DNA of 11,777 nt from Paracoccaceae bacterium (lineage in GTDB: Bacteria; Pseudomonadota; Alphaproteobacteria; Rhodobacterales; Rhodobacteraceae). Numbering within the stretch: the stretch's first letter is position 1; every line of letters starts with the position of its first letter. A model generated the notes under the pieces. The model had not been told where the DNA came from. It worked only from the letters and a program-made list of their open reading frames with translations, and did not search any database. The stretch covers positions 1 through 11,777 of the forward strand of contig SKMM01000415.1 of NCBI GenBank assembly GCA_007121055.1, read 5' to 3'. Shown here one piece after another: positions 1 through 6,413 of the stretch. The position numbers and the translations under genes are program-made.

Positions 1-69
1 CTCCCAGCGCCGGGCGATCTGCTCGCGGGTGGCGTAGAGATCGCAGCTGTCGACGAAGAGCAGGGCCAT
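1..69 (-). CDS. Phage-like structural protein, N-terminal fragment
   Basis: Only the first 23 codons are in the window; the gene continues past position 1. The ATG lies at 69-67, three bases after the stop of the 121-residue minus-strand gene, so the two look like consecutive genes of one operon. The protein begins MALLFVDSCDLYAT. From memory this resembles the 'M-A-x-L-F-V-D-S-F-D-H-Y-x-T' opening of proteins in alphaproteobacterial prophage structural clusters, but that cannot be checked here. Tail or fibre function is an inference from this opening and from the neighbour. Confidence 0.5.
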   Translation of the reverse strand, partial: MALLFVDSCDLYATREQIARRWE

Positions 70-72
70 GGG

Positions 73-438
73 TCAGCTCCGGGTTCCGATGAGGGTGAGG
101 GCGAGACCGGCGAGCGTGGCGTCCTGGGTGGCAGGGGCCACGAGTTCGAGACGATCGCTCGGGACGAGGGCGAGGCCGCTGGCGAGCGCGAAGGCGGCAT
201 CCTGGCTGCCGGCGGTGAAGGTGATGCTGCCGACCGCGACACCGTTCTGCAGGATTGTGCACACCGCCTCTGCCGTCGCTGCGGTGTCGGCATGGCCACG
301 GCTGCGGGTGACGTTCTGCCGCTCGGTGATGCCGGACGACCAGATCAGGTTGCCGGCGAGGCGGATGGTGCCGTACCTCCGGCGCGGGATAGGATGAAGC
401 TGCGGTACCAACCCGACGTTCACGCACGGAGCAGCCAT
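73..438 (-). CDS. Phage tail-type small protein (possibly 5'-truncated)
   Basis: A 121-residue ORF on the minus strand. From about residue 27 onward it reads as an alternating beta-strand protein: an LAGNLIWSSG opening, a central QNGVAVGSITFTAGSQ segment and a C-terminal SDRLELVAPATQDATLAG segment. This pattern is common in the C-terminal domains of phage tail/fibre proteins (family impression, not searched). No catalytic motif is visible. The first 20 or so residues are rich in Pro and Arg and look unlike the rest. The ATG overlaps the start codon of the divergent hydrolase (shared CATG, 436-439), and an in-frame stop lies just upstream at 454-456. The true start may therefore be internal, or the 5' part was lost at a recombination junction. 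The next gene begins three bases after its stop, which supports a phage gene run leaving the window to the left. Confidence 0.5.
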   Translation of the reverse strand: MAAPCVNVGLVPQLHPIPRRRYGTIRLAGNLIWSSGITERQNVTRSRGHADTAATAEAVCTILQNGVAVGSITFTAGSQDAAFALASGLALVPSDRLELVAPATQDATLAGLALTLIGTRS

Positions 439-1114
439 GTCCTGGAAGACCGCCTACCGATCCTTCTACTACGAGGGCGCCGAAGAGCCCGACGACCTAC
501 GCCTCGACCCCGCGCGCACCGCACTGCTAGTGGTCGACATCCAGAACACCTATCTCGCGCCCAAGGACACCCCGGAGGAGGACGCCCGCTGGCAGTCCTT
601 CTTCCGGCGCATGCGCGAGGTGGTCATCCCCAACACCGCGAAGCTGATCGCCGAATGCCGCACCCGCTGCGTCGAGGTCATTTACGCCCGTATCGCCTGC
701 CTCAAGGAAGACGGTCGCGACCGCTCGCTGAGCCAGAAGAGGCCTGGATTCAACTACCTGCTGCTGCCCAAGGACACCGAAGAGGCGCAGATGGTGCCCG
801 AGCTTGCCCCCGAGGGCGACGAGATCTGCGTGCTCAAAACCACCGACAGCGCCCTGACCGGCACCAACCTGCGGCTGATCCTGCACAACATGGGCATCAC
901 CGACGTCATCGTGGCCGGCATCTTTACCGACCAGTGCATCTCGTCCACGGTGCGCAGCCTCGCCGACGAGAGCTTTAACGTCTGGGTGGTGGAGAACTGC
1001 TGCGCCGCGGCCACCGGCCCGCTGCACGAGCATGAGCTGCGGGTCATCAACATGATCTACTGCCATGTCGTGGGGCTGTCGGACATCCTAGAAGACCCGG
1101 CCGTCTGGGGCTGA
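437..1114 (+). CDS. Isochorismatase-family cysteine hydrolase
   Basis: A 225-residue protein with the isochorismatase/nicotinamidase fold. The expected catalytic triad is visible: Asp34 in LLVVDIQN, Lys134 in CVLKTTDSAL and Cys167 in GIFTDQCISSTVR, with the family's cis-peptide region (VAGI) just before the Cys. Members hydrolyse amides, ureido compounds or enol ethers through a Cys-linked intermediate; RutB-type ureidoacrylate hydrolases, N-carbamoylsarcosine amidase and biuret hydrolases belong here. The substrate cannot be assigned. The start is ATG 437, with a GGAG about seven bases upstream. The gene is convergent with the HTH-cupin regulator (36-base gap) and lies on the far side of it from the ABC operon, so a shared catabolic role is likely but unproven. 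Its upstream DNA is phage-like coding sequence on the other strand, so any promoter would lie inside that ORF. Confidence 0.9.
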   Translation: MSWKTAYRSFYYEGAEEPDDLRLDPARTALLVVDIQNTYLAPKDTPEEDARWQSFFRRMREVVIPNTAKLIAECRTRCVEVIYARIACLKEDGRDRSLSQKRPGFNYLLLPKDTEEAQMVPELAPEGDEICVLKTTDSALTGTNLRLILHNMGITDVIVAGIFTDQCISSTVRSLADESFNVWVVENCCAAATGPLHEHELRVINMIYCHVVGLSDILEDPAVWG

Positions 1115-1119
1115 GGCCC

Positions 1120-1148
1120 GTGCCGCCCGCCCCGGCACCGTGGCGGGC
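1120..1148. terminator. Weak bidirectional hairpin between convergent genes
   Basis: The 36-base gap between the hydrolase stop and the regulator stop holds a perfect 7-bp inverted repeat, GCCCGCC (1125-1131) and GGCGGGC (1142-1148). A competing 5-bp pair, GTGCC (1120-1124) and GGCAC (1134-1138), overlaps it. The position suits a shared terminator, but no T-run follows on either strand, so this is a weak call. Confidence 0.35.
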
Positions 1149-1150
1149 GC

Positions 1151-1711
1151 TCAGAAGCTCGGGGGCGTGTTGACCCCGAGGATGCGCGCCCGGCCGTCGC
1201 CCACGTTGCGGTAGCCGTGCGGCGGTCCGACCGGAAATGGCCGGAAATGGAAGGCATCGCCCGGTCCCAGCAGATGCACCTCGTCGTCGAACTGAAGCTC
1301 CACCCGGCCCTCGATCAAGTAACCGACCTCCTCGCCCTCGTGGGAGATCTGGCCGCCCGAGGCGCCGTCGGGCTCCATGATGTGAATGTTGCCTTGCAGG
1401 GCGTTCTCGGGCGCGTGGGCGATGCCGCGCTCCAGCGTGACGCCCTGGCCGTTGCGCAACGGATCGAGGGTGATCAGCGGGCGGCAGCCGGCGCGCAGCA
1501 GCACGACGCCCCCGTCGCCGGCCTCGTCGAACAGATGCCCGAAGTTGAGCCCGAGGCAGCCCGCGACGCGGTGCAGCACCGGCAGCGAGGGCACCGCCTC
1601 GCCGGTCTCGATTTTCGACAGATGCCCCTTCGACACGCTGGCGCTGGCCGCCACCTCCTTTAGCGTGCGCCCCAGCCGGCGGCGGGCATTGCGCAACTGC
1701 TTTCCCGGCAT
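1151..1711 (-). CDS. XRE-type HTH transcriptional regulator with C-terminal cupin domain
   Basis: A 186-residue protein. Residues about 5-60 form a Cro/C1-type helix-turn-helix (LRNARRRLGRTLKEVAASA, then VSKGHLSKIETGEAVPSL). Residues about 115-182 form a cupin beta-barrel (HEGEEVGYLIEGRVEL, then LLGPGDAFHFRP and PPHGYRN). This two-domain layout is typical of PuuR/SutR-like regulators of amine, amide or amino-acid catabolism, in which the cupin is thought to sense the ligand. The start at 1711 is chosen because a GGAG lies six bases upstream; an ATG at 1756 adds 15 unrelated residues and has no good ribosome site. The open frame runs far beyond the gene because high GC depletes stop codons. 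It is divergent from the binding-protein gene and most likely controls that operon and itself. Confidence 0.9.
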   Translation of the reverse strand: MPGKQLRNARRRLGRTLKEVAASASVSKGHLSKIETGEAVPSLPVLHRVAGCLGLNFGHLFDEAGDGGVVLLRAGCRPLITLDPLRNGQGVTLERGIAHAPENALQGNIHIMEPDGASGGQISHEGEEVGYLIEGRVELQFDDEVHLLGPGDAFHFRPFPVGPPHGYRNVGDGRARILGVNTPPSF

Positions 1712-1808
1712 GCAAGTCTCCGAACCGTCCGACGCCTGCTGGCCACCCCCATTCATAGCAGCCGGACCCGGCTGGCGAGCGATTCTTTCCTCGGAACCCT
1801 GCGAAACC

Positions 1809-1822
1809 GAACACCCGTGTTC
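1809..1822. promoter_or_regulatory. Candidate operator: 14-bp palindrome
   Basis: GAACAC and GTGTTC are perfect inverted copies separated by CC. The site lies about 100 bases upstream of the regulator start and about 215 bases upstream of the binding-protein start. Its position and symmetry suit binding by the dimeric XRE-cupin regulator encoded next door; this is an inference from layout only. Confidence 0.45.
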
Positions 1823-1868
1823 AGAAGACGTGCAAATCGCCTCGTCATGGCGCAACTTGGCCGGATCG

Positions 1869-1889
1869 GCTTGCCAGGGGCAGGCAAGC
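1869..1889. promoter_or_regulatory. Candidate second operator or 5'-leader hairpin
   Basis: GCTTGCC (1869-1875) and GGCAAGC (1883-1889) are perfect inverted copies around a 7-base spacer. It could be a second protein-binding site or, if transcription of the operon starts upstream of it, a leader hairpin. No evidence decides between the two. Confidence 0.35.
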
Positions 1890-2038
1890 GAGTTGCATTC
1901 GGTGAAAGCGTGCCGCAAGGTTGCCGGACCAGTCCGTTGCGACAGCGACGGCGCCGCAGCTGGGAGCGATGCGACAGGGAACATCGTGACCGGAGAGGCC
2001 GCTGGCCGCCGCGGATCGCGCAACCAAGGAGACTGCCG

Positions 2039-3652
2039 ATGACTAGAACCAAAATGGGGCTGCGTTCGCTGTCCGGCCTTGCCACCGGGCTGGCGCTGGC
2101 GCCGGTTCTGGCCGCCGGGCTGATGGCCCAGCCCGCCCAAGCCCAGGACGGTTCGGTGCTGCGCATCGTGCCGCATGCGGACCTGCGCAACATCGACCCG
2201 ATCTGGACCACCGCTTACATTACCCGCAACCACGGGTACCTGGTCTGGGATACGCTGTTCGCGCTTGACGAAAACCTGACCGTGCAGCCGCAGATGGCCG
2301 CGGGCCACGAGGTCAGCGAGGACGGTCTGACCTACACCATCGCGCTGCGCGAGGGGCTGACCTTCCACGACGGCAGCCCGGTGACGGCCGAGGACGCTGT
2401 GGCTTCGCTGCGCCGCTGGGGGGCCCGCGACGGCATGGGCCAGAAGCTGATGAGCGTCACCGAAAGCATGGAGGCGGTGGACGAGCTGAGCTTCACCATC
2501 ACTCTGTCTGAACCCTATGGACTGGTGCTGGAGTCGCTGGGCAAGATCTCGTCCAACGTGCCGTTCATCATGCCCGCCCGCCTGGCCGAGACCAGTCCGA
2601 GCGAGCAGATCTCCGAAGTGATCGGCTCCGGCCCGTTCCGCTTCGTCGAGGCCGAGTGGCAGCCCGGCAACCTCGTGGTCTATGAGCGTTTCGAGGACTA
2701 CGTCCCGCGCGACGAGCCCGCAAGCTACGCCGCCGGCGGCAAGCAGGCTAATGTTGACCGGGTCGAGTGGCGCTACATCCCCGATGCCGCCACCGCCACC
2801 CAGGCGCTGCTGGCCGGCGAGGTGGACCTCTACGAGCAGCCGGCGGTGGACCTGCTCCCGATGATCGAGGCCGACCCCTCGATCACCGTCGAGACGGTGG
2901 ACCCGCTGGGCACACAAGGCGTGGTGCGCTTCAACTTCCTGCACCCGCCGTTCGACAACAAGTATGCCCGCCAGGCGGTGATGCATGCGGTCTCGCAGAC
3001 CGACTACATGTTCTCGATCATGGGCAACCCCGAGTATTTCGAGGAGTTCTGCGGCGCCTACTTCATGTGCGGCGGCCCCTTTGAGACTGACGTGGGCAGC
3101 GAGGCGCTGCGCGAGCAGAACCTCGAGCGGGCCCGCGAACTGCTGGAGCAGTCGGGCTATGACGGTCGCGAGGTGGTGATCCTCGACCCGACCGACGTTC
3201 CGGTGGCCCATGGCCAGGCTCTGGTGACCGCGCAAGCGCTGCGCGAGATCGGCATGAACGTGCGTCTGGCGGCGATGGACTGGGCCACTATGACCTCGCG
3301 CCGCGCCAGCCGCGAGGCGCCCGATGATGGCGGCTGGAACATCTTCCCGACCTGGTGGCTGGCGGTCGATCAGCTCAACCCGATTACCAACATCTCGGTG
3401 GCGGCTTCGGGCGACACGGCGTGGTTCGGCTGGCCCGACAACCCGCGCATCGAGGAGTTGCGCGACGCCTTCGCGCGCGAAACCGACCAGGATGCGCAGC
3501 GTGCCATCGTGGTGGAGCTGCAGGAAGAGCTCTACGACTTCGTGCCCTACATCCCCACGGGCCAGTACTACCAGCCGACCGCCTGGCGCTCCAACGTCAG
3601 CAACGTGCTGGTGGCCCCGGTGCCGTTCTTCTGGAACATCGAGGTCGACTGA
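2039..3652 (+). CDS. ABC importer periplasmic substrate-binding protein (family 5, peptide/nickel type)
   Basis: A 537-residue exported binding protein, the usual length for SBP_bac_5 proteins. The N-terminus is a classical Sec signal: basic MTRTK and KMGLR, a hydrophobic core to about residue 30, and likely cleavage after AQPAQA (Ala35). The mature part has the hallmarks of the family: DGLTYTIALREGLTFHDGSPVTAEDAVAS around residues 97-125, and GSGPFRF followed by a VYERFEDY segment. It should capture the substrate in the periplasm and deliver it to the two permeases downstream. Family 5 ligands range from peptides to nickel, opines and sugars, so the ligand is open. The start at 2039 is set by AAGGAG eight bases upstream and by the signal peptide; the frame stays open upstream to 1817 without meaning. 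It is the first gene of the operon, and GC-rich hairpins follow it. Confidence 0.93.
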   Translation: MTRTKMGLRSLSGLATGLALAPVLAAGLMAQPAQAQDGSVLRIVPHADLRNIDPIWTTAYITRNHGYLVWDTLFALDENLTVQPQMAAGHEVSEDGLTYTIALREGLTFHDGSPVTAEDAVASLRRWGARDGMGQKLMSVTESMEAVDELSFTITLSEPYGLVLESLGKISSNVPFIMPARLAETSPSEQISEVIGSGPFRFVEAEWQPGNLVVYERFEDYVPRDEPASYAAGGKQANVDRVEWRYIPDAATATQALLAGEVDLYEQPAVDLLPMIEADPSITVETVDPLGTQGVVRFNFLHPPFDNKYARQAVMHAVSQTDYMFSIMGNPEYFEEFCGAYFMCGGPFETDVGSEALREQNLERARELLEQSGYDGREVVILDPTDVPVAHGQALVTAQALREIGMNVRLAAMDWATMTSRRASREAPDDGGWNIFPTWWLAVDQLNPITNISVAASGDTAWFGWPDNPRIEELRDAFARETDQDAQRAIVVELQEELYDFVPYIPTGQYYQPTAWRSNVSNVLVAPVPFFWNIEVD

Positions 3653-3667
3653 GGCCCCGGGCCTTCC

Positions 3668-3717
3668 GGGCGCCCCCGTCGGGGCGCCCCCCTTCCGGCG
3701 CCCCCGGCGGGCGCCGG
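3668..3717 (+). terminator. Twin GC hairpins after the binding-protein gene (attenuator or mRNA stabiliser)
   Basis: Two perfect 9-bp stems lie in tandem. The first is GGGCGCCCC (3668-3676) with GGGGCGCCC (3681-3689) and a 4-base loop. The second is CCGGCGCCC (3695-3703) with GGGCGCCGG (3709-3717) and a 5-base loop. No T-run follows, so full termination is unlikely. In binding-protein-dependent importers, such structures after the first gene often protect the upstream mRNA or cut downstream transcription, keeping the binding protein in excess over the membrane parts. That role is inferred here. Confidence 0.6.
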
Positions 3718-3775
3718 TTCCGTCCCGCGGACGGCGTGTTGACCCCGATGGGTTGCGAAAAGGAGCGCATGAGCC

Positions 3776-4717
3776 ATGCTTGCCTACGTCGTCCGGCGCC
3801 TGCTGGCCACCATTCCGATCATGGCGCTGGTGGCCGTCTTCGTCTTTCTGCTGCTTCACATGAGCCCCGGGGACCCGGCCGTGGTGATCGCCGGCGACTT
3901 CGCCACCGCCGCCCAGGTCGAGGAAATCCGCACTCAACTGGGCCTGAACGACCCGCTGCATGTGCAGTTCGTCAAATGGACCGCCGACCTGCTGCGGGGC
4001 GATCTGGGGAACTCGATCTATTCTGGTCTGCCGGTCTCGCGGCTGATCGGCCAGCGCATTGAACCCACGCTCATGCTGACGCTGACCACCATGGTCATCG
4101 CCATCACCCTGGCGATCCCGCTGGGGGTGATCGCGGCCTGGAAGGTGGGCACCTGGATCGACCGGGCGGTGATGACGGTGGCCGTGCTGGGCTTCTCGAT
4201 GCCGGTCTTCGTGCTGGGCTACGCACTGATCCTCGGCGGCTCGGTCCGGCTGGGCTGGTTTCCGGTTCAGGGCTACAGCTCGGTCTTCGCCAGCGTGCCG
4301 GGATTTCTGCGCCACATCACCTTGCCGGCGCTGACGCTGGGGCTGGTCTACATGGCGCTGATCGCGCGGATGACGCGGGCGACCATGCTCGAGGTCCTGA
4401 ACGAGGATTACGTGCGCACCGCCTATGCCAAGGGGCTGCCCACCAGCAAGGTGCTGATCAAGCACGCCTTGAAGAACGCCATGGTGCCGATCAGCACGAC
4501 GATTGGGCTGGGGCTGGCGCTGCTGATCGGCGGCGTGGTGGTGACCGAAAGCGTCTTTGCCATTCCGGGGCTGGGCCGGCTGACGGTGGATGCGGTGCTG
4601 CGTACCGACTATCCGGTGATCCAGGGCGTGATCCTGGTGTTCTCGCTGACCTATGTGCTGCTTAACCTGCTGATCGACCTCAGCTATGTGCTGTTCGATC
4701 CGCGCATCCGCTACTGA
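3776..4717 (+). CDS. ABC importer permease, DppB type
   Basis: A 313-residue inner-membrane permease of the BPD_transp_1 fold. It starts with the N-terminal helix typical of DppB/OppB (residues about 9-30, ending in HMSPGDP). The conserved periplasmic segment is LGLNDPLHVQF...GDLGNS (55-80). Further membrane segments lie near 99-121, 132-154, 182-198, 239-261 and 284-305. The cytoplasmic EAA-type loop, which docks the ATPases, is at about 212-233 (YVRTAYAKGLPTSKVLIKHA). It should pair with the second permease to form the channel. The start at 3776 is preceded by AGGAG ten bases upstream; a nearer ATG at 3769 is out of frame. Normally the partner permease follows within a few bases, but here about 760 bases of insertion-sequence remnant intervene. 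Confidence 0.95.
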   Translation: MLAYVVRRLLATIPIMALVAVFVFLLLHMSPGDPAVVIAGDFATAAQVEEIRTQLGLNDPLHVQFVKWTADLLRGDLGNSIYSGLPVSRLIGQRIEPTLMLTLTTMVIAITLAIPLGVIAAWKVGTWIDRAVMTVAVLGFSMPVFVLGYALILGGSVRLGWFPVQGYSSVFASVPGFLRHITLPALTLGLVYMALIARMTRATMLEVLNEDYVRTAYAKGLPTSKVLIKHALKNAMVPISTTIGLGLALLIGGVVVTESVFAIPGLGRLTVDAVLRTDYPVIQGVILVFSLTYVLLNLLIDLSYVLFDPRIRY

Positions 4718-4806
4718 GTCCAGAGCTGGCTGCGGGAATCTGGACAGGTCGATAAGTGGATTTCCTGCCTGAAGCGACGAGGATGCCGCGAATCAGGAGG
4801 GATGCA

Positions 4807-5107
4807 ATGGCGAGCCGGGCACGACGGAACCACAGTGTGCGTTCAAGGCGAAGGTGGCCTTGGCGGCGATCCGTGACGAGAAGACACTGGCGGAGCTTGC
4901 GCAGCATTTCGACGTTCACCCGAGCCAGATCAGCGCTTCACGGGCGAAGCTTCTGGACGGCGCGGCGGGGTGTTCGGGGGCGGCTCGAGCGCTCCGGCGG
5001 CGGTGGACGTGAACGAGCTTCACGCCGAGTTCGGTCAGCTGACGCTGGCGAACGATTTTTTGTCCGGCGCGCTCGGCAAGGCCGGCATGACGAGCGCAAA
5101 GCGATGA
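4807..5107 (+). pseudogene. IS3-family transposase OrfA, two frameshifts
   Basis: The start is ATG 4807 (MASRARRNHS) behind AGGAGG at 4796-4801. The product would be the helix-turn-helix, end-binding subunit of an IS3-type transposase. After RRNHS the frame shifts (one base missing near 4836), and the homologous text continues as FKAKVALAAIRDEKTLAEL, then AQHFDVHPSQIS and AKLLDGAAG. A second missing base near 4972 moves the frame again to the leucine-zipper-like part (VNELHAEFGQLTLANDFL), which ends in TGA at 5105-5107. The succession of frames is strong evidence of an inactive gene rather than chance ORFs. orfB begins in the -1 frame at 5104, the usual IS3 arrangement. Confidence 0.8.
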
Positions 5108-5280
5108 TCGACCGGGAGCATGGCCTAGCGCTGAGACGGCAGGCGGAACTGCTGGGGCTGGGCCGGAGCGGCCCCTACTACCGGCCGCGACAGATGCCGG
5201 CAGGCGATTCCGCGGTCATGCCTGAACGGACAGACGCTGGACCGGGTCTTCTTCGACGGCTTGCTGCCATCTGCGGCCGC
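5104..5280 (+). pseudogene. IS3-family transposase OrfB, 5' fragment
   Basis: From ATG 5104 the -1 frame reads MIDREHGLALRRQAELLGLG followed by RSGPYYRP, the N-terminal part of an IS3 OrfB just before the rve integrase domain. The match fades after about 45 codons, with signs of further indels, and no DDE-containing sequence follows. The fragment stops near a long hairpin at 5294-5352, after which only the right inverted repeat of the element remains. It cannot encode an active transposase. Confidence 0.75.
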
Positions 5281-5293
5281 ATGAAGATGACCA

Positions 5294-5352
5294 CCGTTTG
5301 CGGGCCTCGCTCCAGTAGGGCTAGGCCCTCCCTACGCGGGGCCCGCAAACGG
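5294..5352. repeat. Long perfect hairpin inside the IS remnant
   Basis: CCGTTTGCGGGCC (5294-5306) and GGCCCGCAAACGG (5340-5352) form a perfect 13-bp inverted repeat. The 33-base interior contains a second perfect stem, AGGGC-TAG-GCCCT (5317-5329). It marks the point where the orfB text stops. It could be a small palindromic repeat that entered the element, or the scar of the deletion. In mRNA it would form a strong structure between the two permease cistrons. Confidence 0.6.
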
Positions 5353-5476
5353 CGCAGCACGACGGAACCTGCAGGCGATCCACTTATCCGACGCCGAAAT
5401 CTGTCCGAACGACCCCGGCCACCCGTGACCGCACCGCCCCCACGGCCCGAAACCCCGATCCGAGGATGACCCGCCC

Positions 5477-6373
5477 GTGACCGACCGTTCCCAGGACAAG
5501 GTGCAGGACCCGCCCCTTTCGGCCCGGATGCTGGAGGCCGCTGGCGCCGCCGTCGATTCGCTGCGGCGCAACCCCACCATGCTGTTCGGGCTGCTGGTGC
5601 TGGCGGTGATGGCGCTGCTGGCCTTCGGCGCGCCGTATTTCGGCCTGCCCGACCCCATGCGCCAGGCCCCCATCAACCGCCTGCAGGACCCCTCGGCCGA
5701 GCACTGGTTCGGCACCGACATGTATGGCCGCGACCTGCTGGCGCGTGTGCTACACGGGGGGCAGATTTCGCTGCTGGTAGGGCTGTCGGTGGCGGCGCTG
5801 GCAACCTCGATCGGGCTTGTGATCGGGCTGGTGGCGGGCTTCGACCGCCGCGTCGATGCGGTGGTCATGCGCTTCATGGATGCGCTGATGTCGATTCCGG
5901 CGATCCTGCTGGCCATCGCGCTGGTGGCGCTGTGGGGTTCCAGCGTGCCCAACGTCATCATCGCGCTGACCATCCCCGAGGTGCCGCGGGTGGCGCGGCT
6001 GGTGCGCTCGGTGGTGCTGATGCTGCGCGACCAGACCTTCGTGCAGGCCGCCATCGCCTGCGGCACCTCCACCCCCAGGATCCTGTTGCGCCACATCATG
6101 CCCAACACGATCCCGCCGCTGATCGTACAGGCCACCTACATCTGCGCCCAGGCGGTGATCTTCGAGGCCTATCTCAGCTTCGTCGGTGCCGGCACCCCGC
6201 CCGAGATCCCCAGCTGGGGCAACATCATGGCCGAGGGCCGGATGTTCTTTTTCCAGAACTTCGGGATCATCATGTATCCGGGTATCTTCCTCGCGATCAC
6301 CGTCTTCGCCATCAACACCTTCGGCGACGGCCTGCGTGACTCGCTCGACCCGCGCATGAAGCGTCGGATCTGA
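5477..6373 (+). CDS. ABC importer permease, DppC type
   Basis: A 298-residue inner-membrane permease, partner of the DppB-type protein. A first membrane helix lies at about 34-55. The DppC hallmark HWFGTDMYGRDLLARVLHGG (76-95) precedes the core BPD_transp_1 helices (98-120, 138-155, 215-237, 262-283). The EAA loop that contacts the ATPases is at about 190-209 (QAAIACGTSTPRILLRHIMP). The likely start is GTG 5477 (VTDRSQDK, with fMet): GAGGA lies about ten bases upstream, and the nearby ATG at 5466 runs into a stop after four codons. Because an IS remnant separates it from the first permease gene, its expression depends on read-through across about 760 bases or on a promoter inside the remnant. 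The ORF is intact. Confidence 0.94.
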   Translation: MTDRSQDKVQDPPLSARMLEAAGAAVDSLRRNPTMLFGLLVLAVMALLAFGAPYFGLPDPMRQAPINRLQDPSAEHWFGTDMYGRDLLARVLHGGQISLLVGLSVAALATSIGLVIGLVAGFDRRVDAVVMRFMDALMSIPAILLAIALVALWGSSVPNVIIALTIPEVPRVARLVRSVVLMLRDQTFVQAAIACGTSTPRILLRHIMPNTIPPLIVQATYICAQAVIFEAYLSFVGAGTPPEIPSWGNIMAEGRMFFFQNFGIIMYPGIFLAITVFAINTFGDGLRDSLDPRMKRRI

Positions 6374-6413
6374 GCGCGCCACCCCGTCCAGCCGCCCGCA
6401 AGGAGCCGCCGCC

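Larger units (their letters stand above)
1712..2038. promoter_or_regulatory. Divergent control region between regulator and ABC operon
   Basis: These 327 non-coding bases separate the regulator from the binding-protein gene and must hold the promoters for both. Two perfect inverted repeats stand out: GAACAC-CC-GTGTTC at 1809-1822 and GCTTGCC-N7-GGCAAGC at 1869-1889. The first has the compact 14-bp symmetry expected of an HTH dimer operator. A strong ribosome site, AAGGAG, ends the region just before the ATG at 2039. I could not assign -35/-10 boxes with confidence on either strand. Confidence 0.6.
4741..5407 (+). mobile_element. Degenerate IS3-family insertion sequence remnant
   Basis: About 667 bases between the two permease genes carry a decayed insertion sequence. 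The ends are imperfect inverted repeats. The left end begins GGACAG and contains GATAAGTGGAT (4751-4761). The right end contains ATCCACTTATC (5378-5388) and finishes CTGTCC (5401-5406). The left end appears to lack about nine bases present between these two blocks on the right. Inside are a frameshifted orfA and only the beginning of orfB. A complete IS3-family element is roughly 1.2-1.5 kb, so about half is missing, including the DDE catalytic domain. No clear target duplication could be read. Confidence 0.8.

Noticed and set aside
1227..1246. Short tandem repeat CCGGAAATGG
   Set aside because: It lies in the cupin coding part and encodes conserved residues (FRPFP); two copies are not enough to call a repeat locus.
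1817..2038. A longer N-terminus for the binding protein starting at 1817
   Set aside because: It would place 74 Arg-rich residues before a clear signal peptide. ATG 2039 has AAGGAG upstream.
1712..4465. A minus-strand open frame extending more than 900 codons upstream of the regulator
   Set aside because: It is antisense to the binding-protein and permease genes, has low-complexity His/Arg/Gly/Gln-rich composition, and reflects stop-codon depletion at high GC. Only the last 186 codons are a real gene.
5332..6135. A 267-codon minus-strand open frame over the second permease
   Set aside because: It is Ser/Arg/Thr-rich and antisense to a clear permease gene, with no domain.
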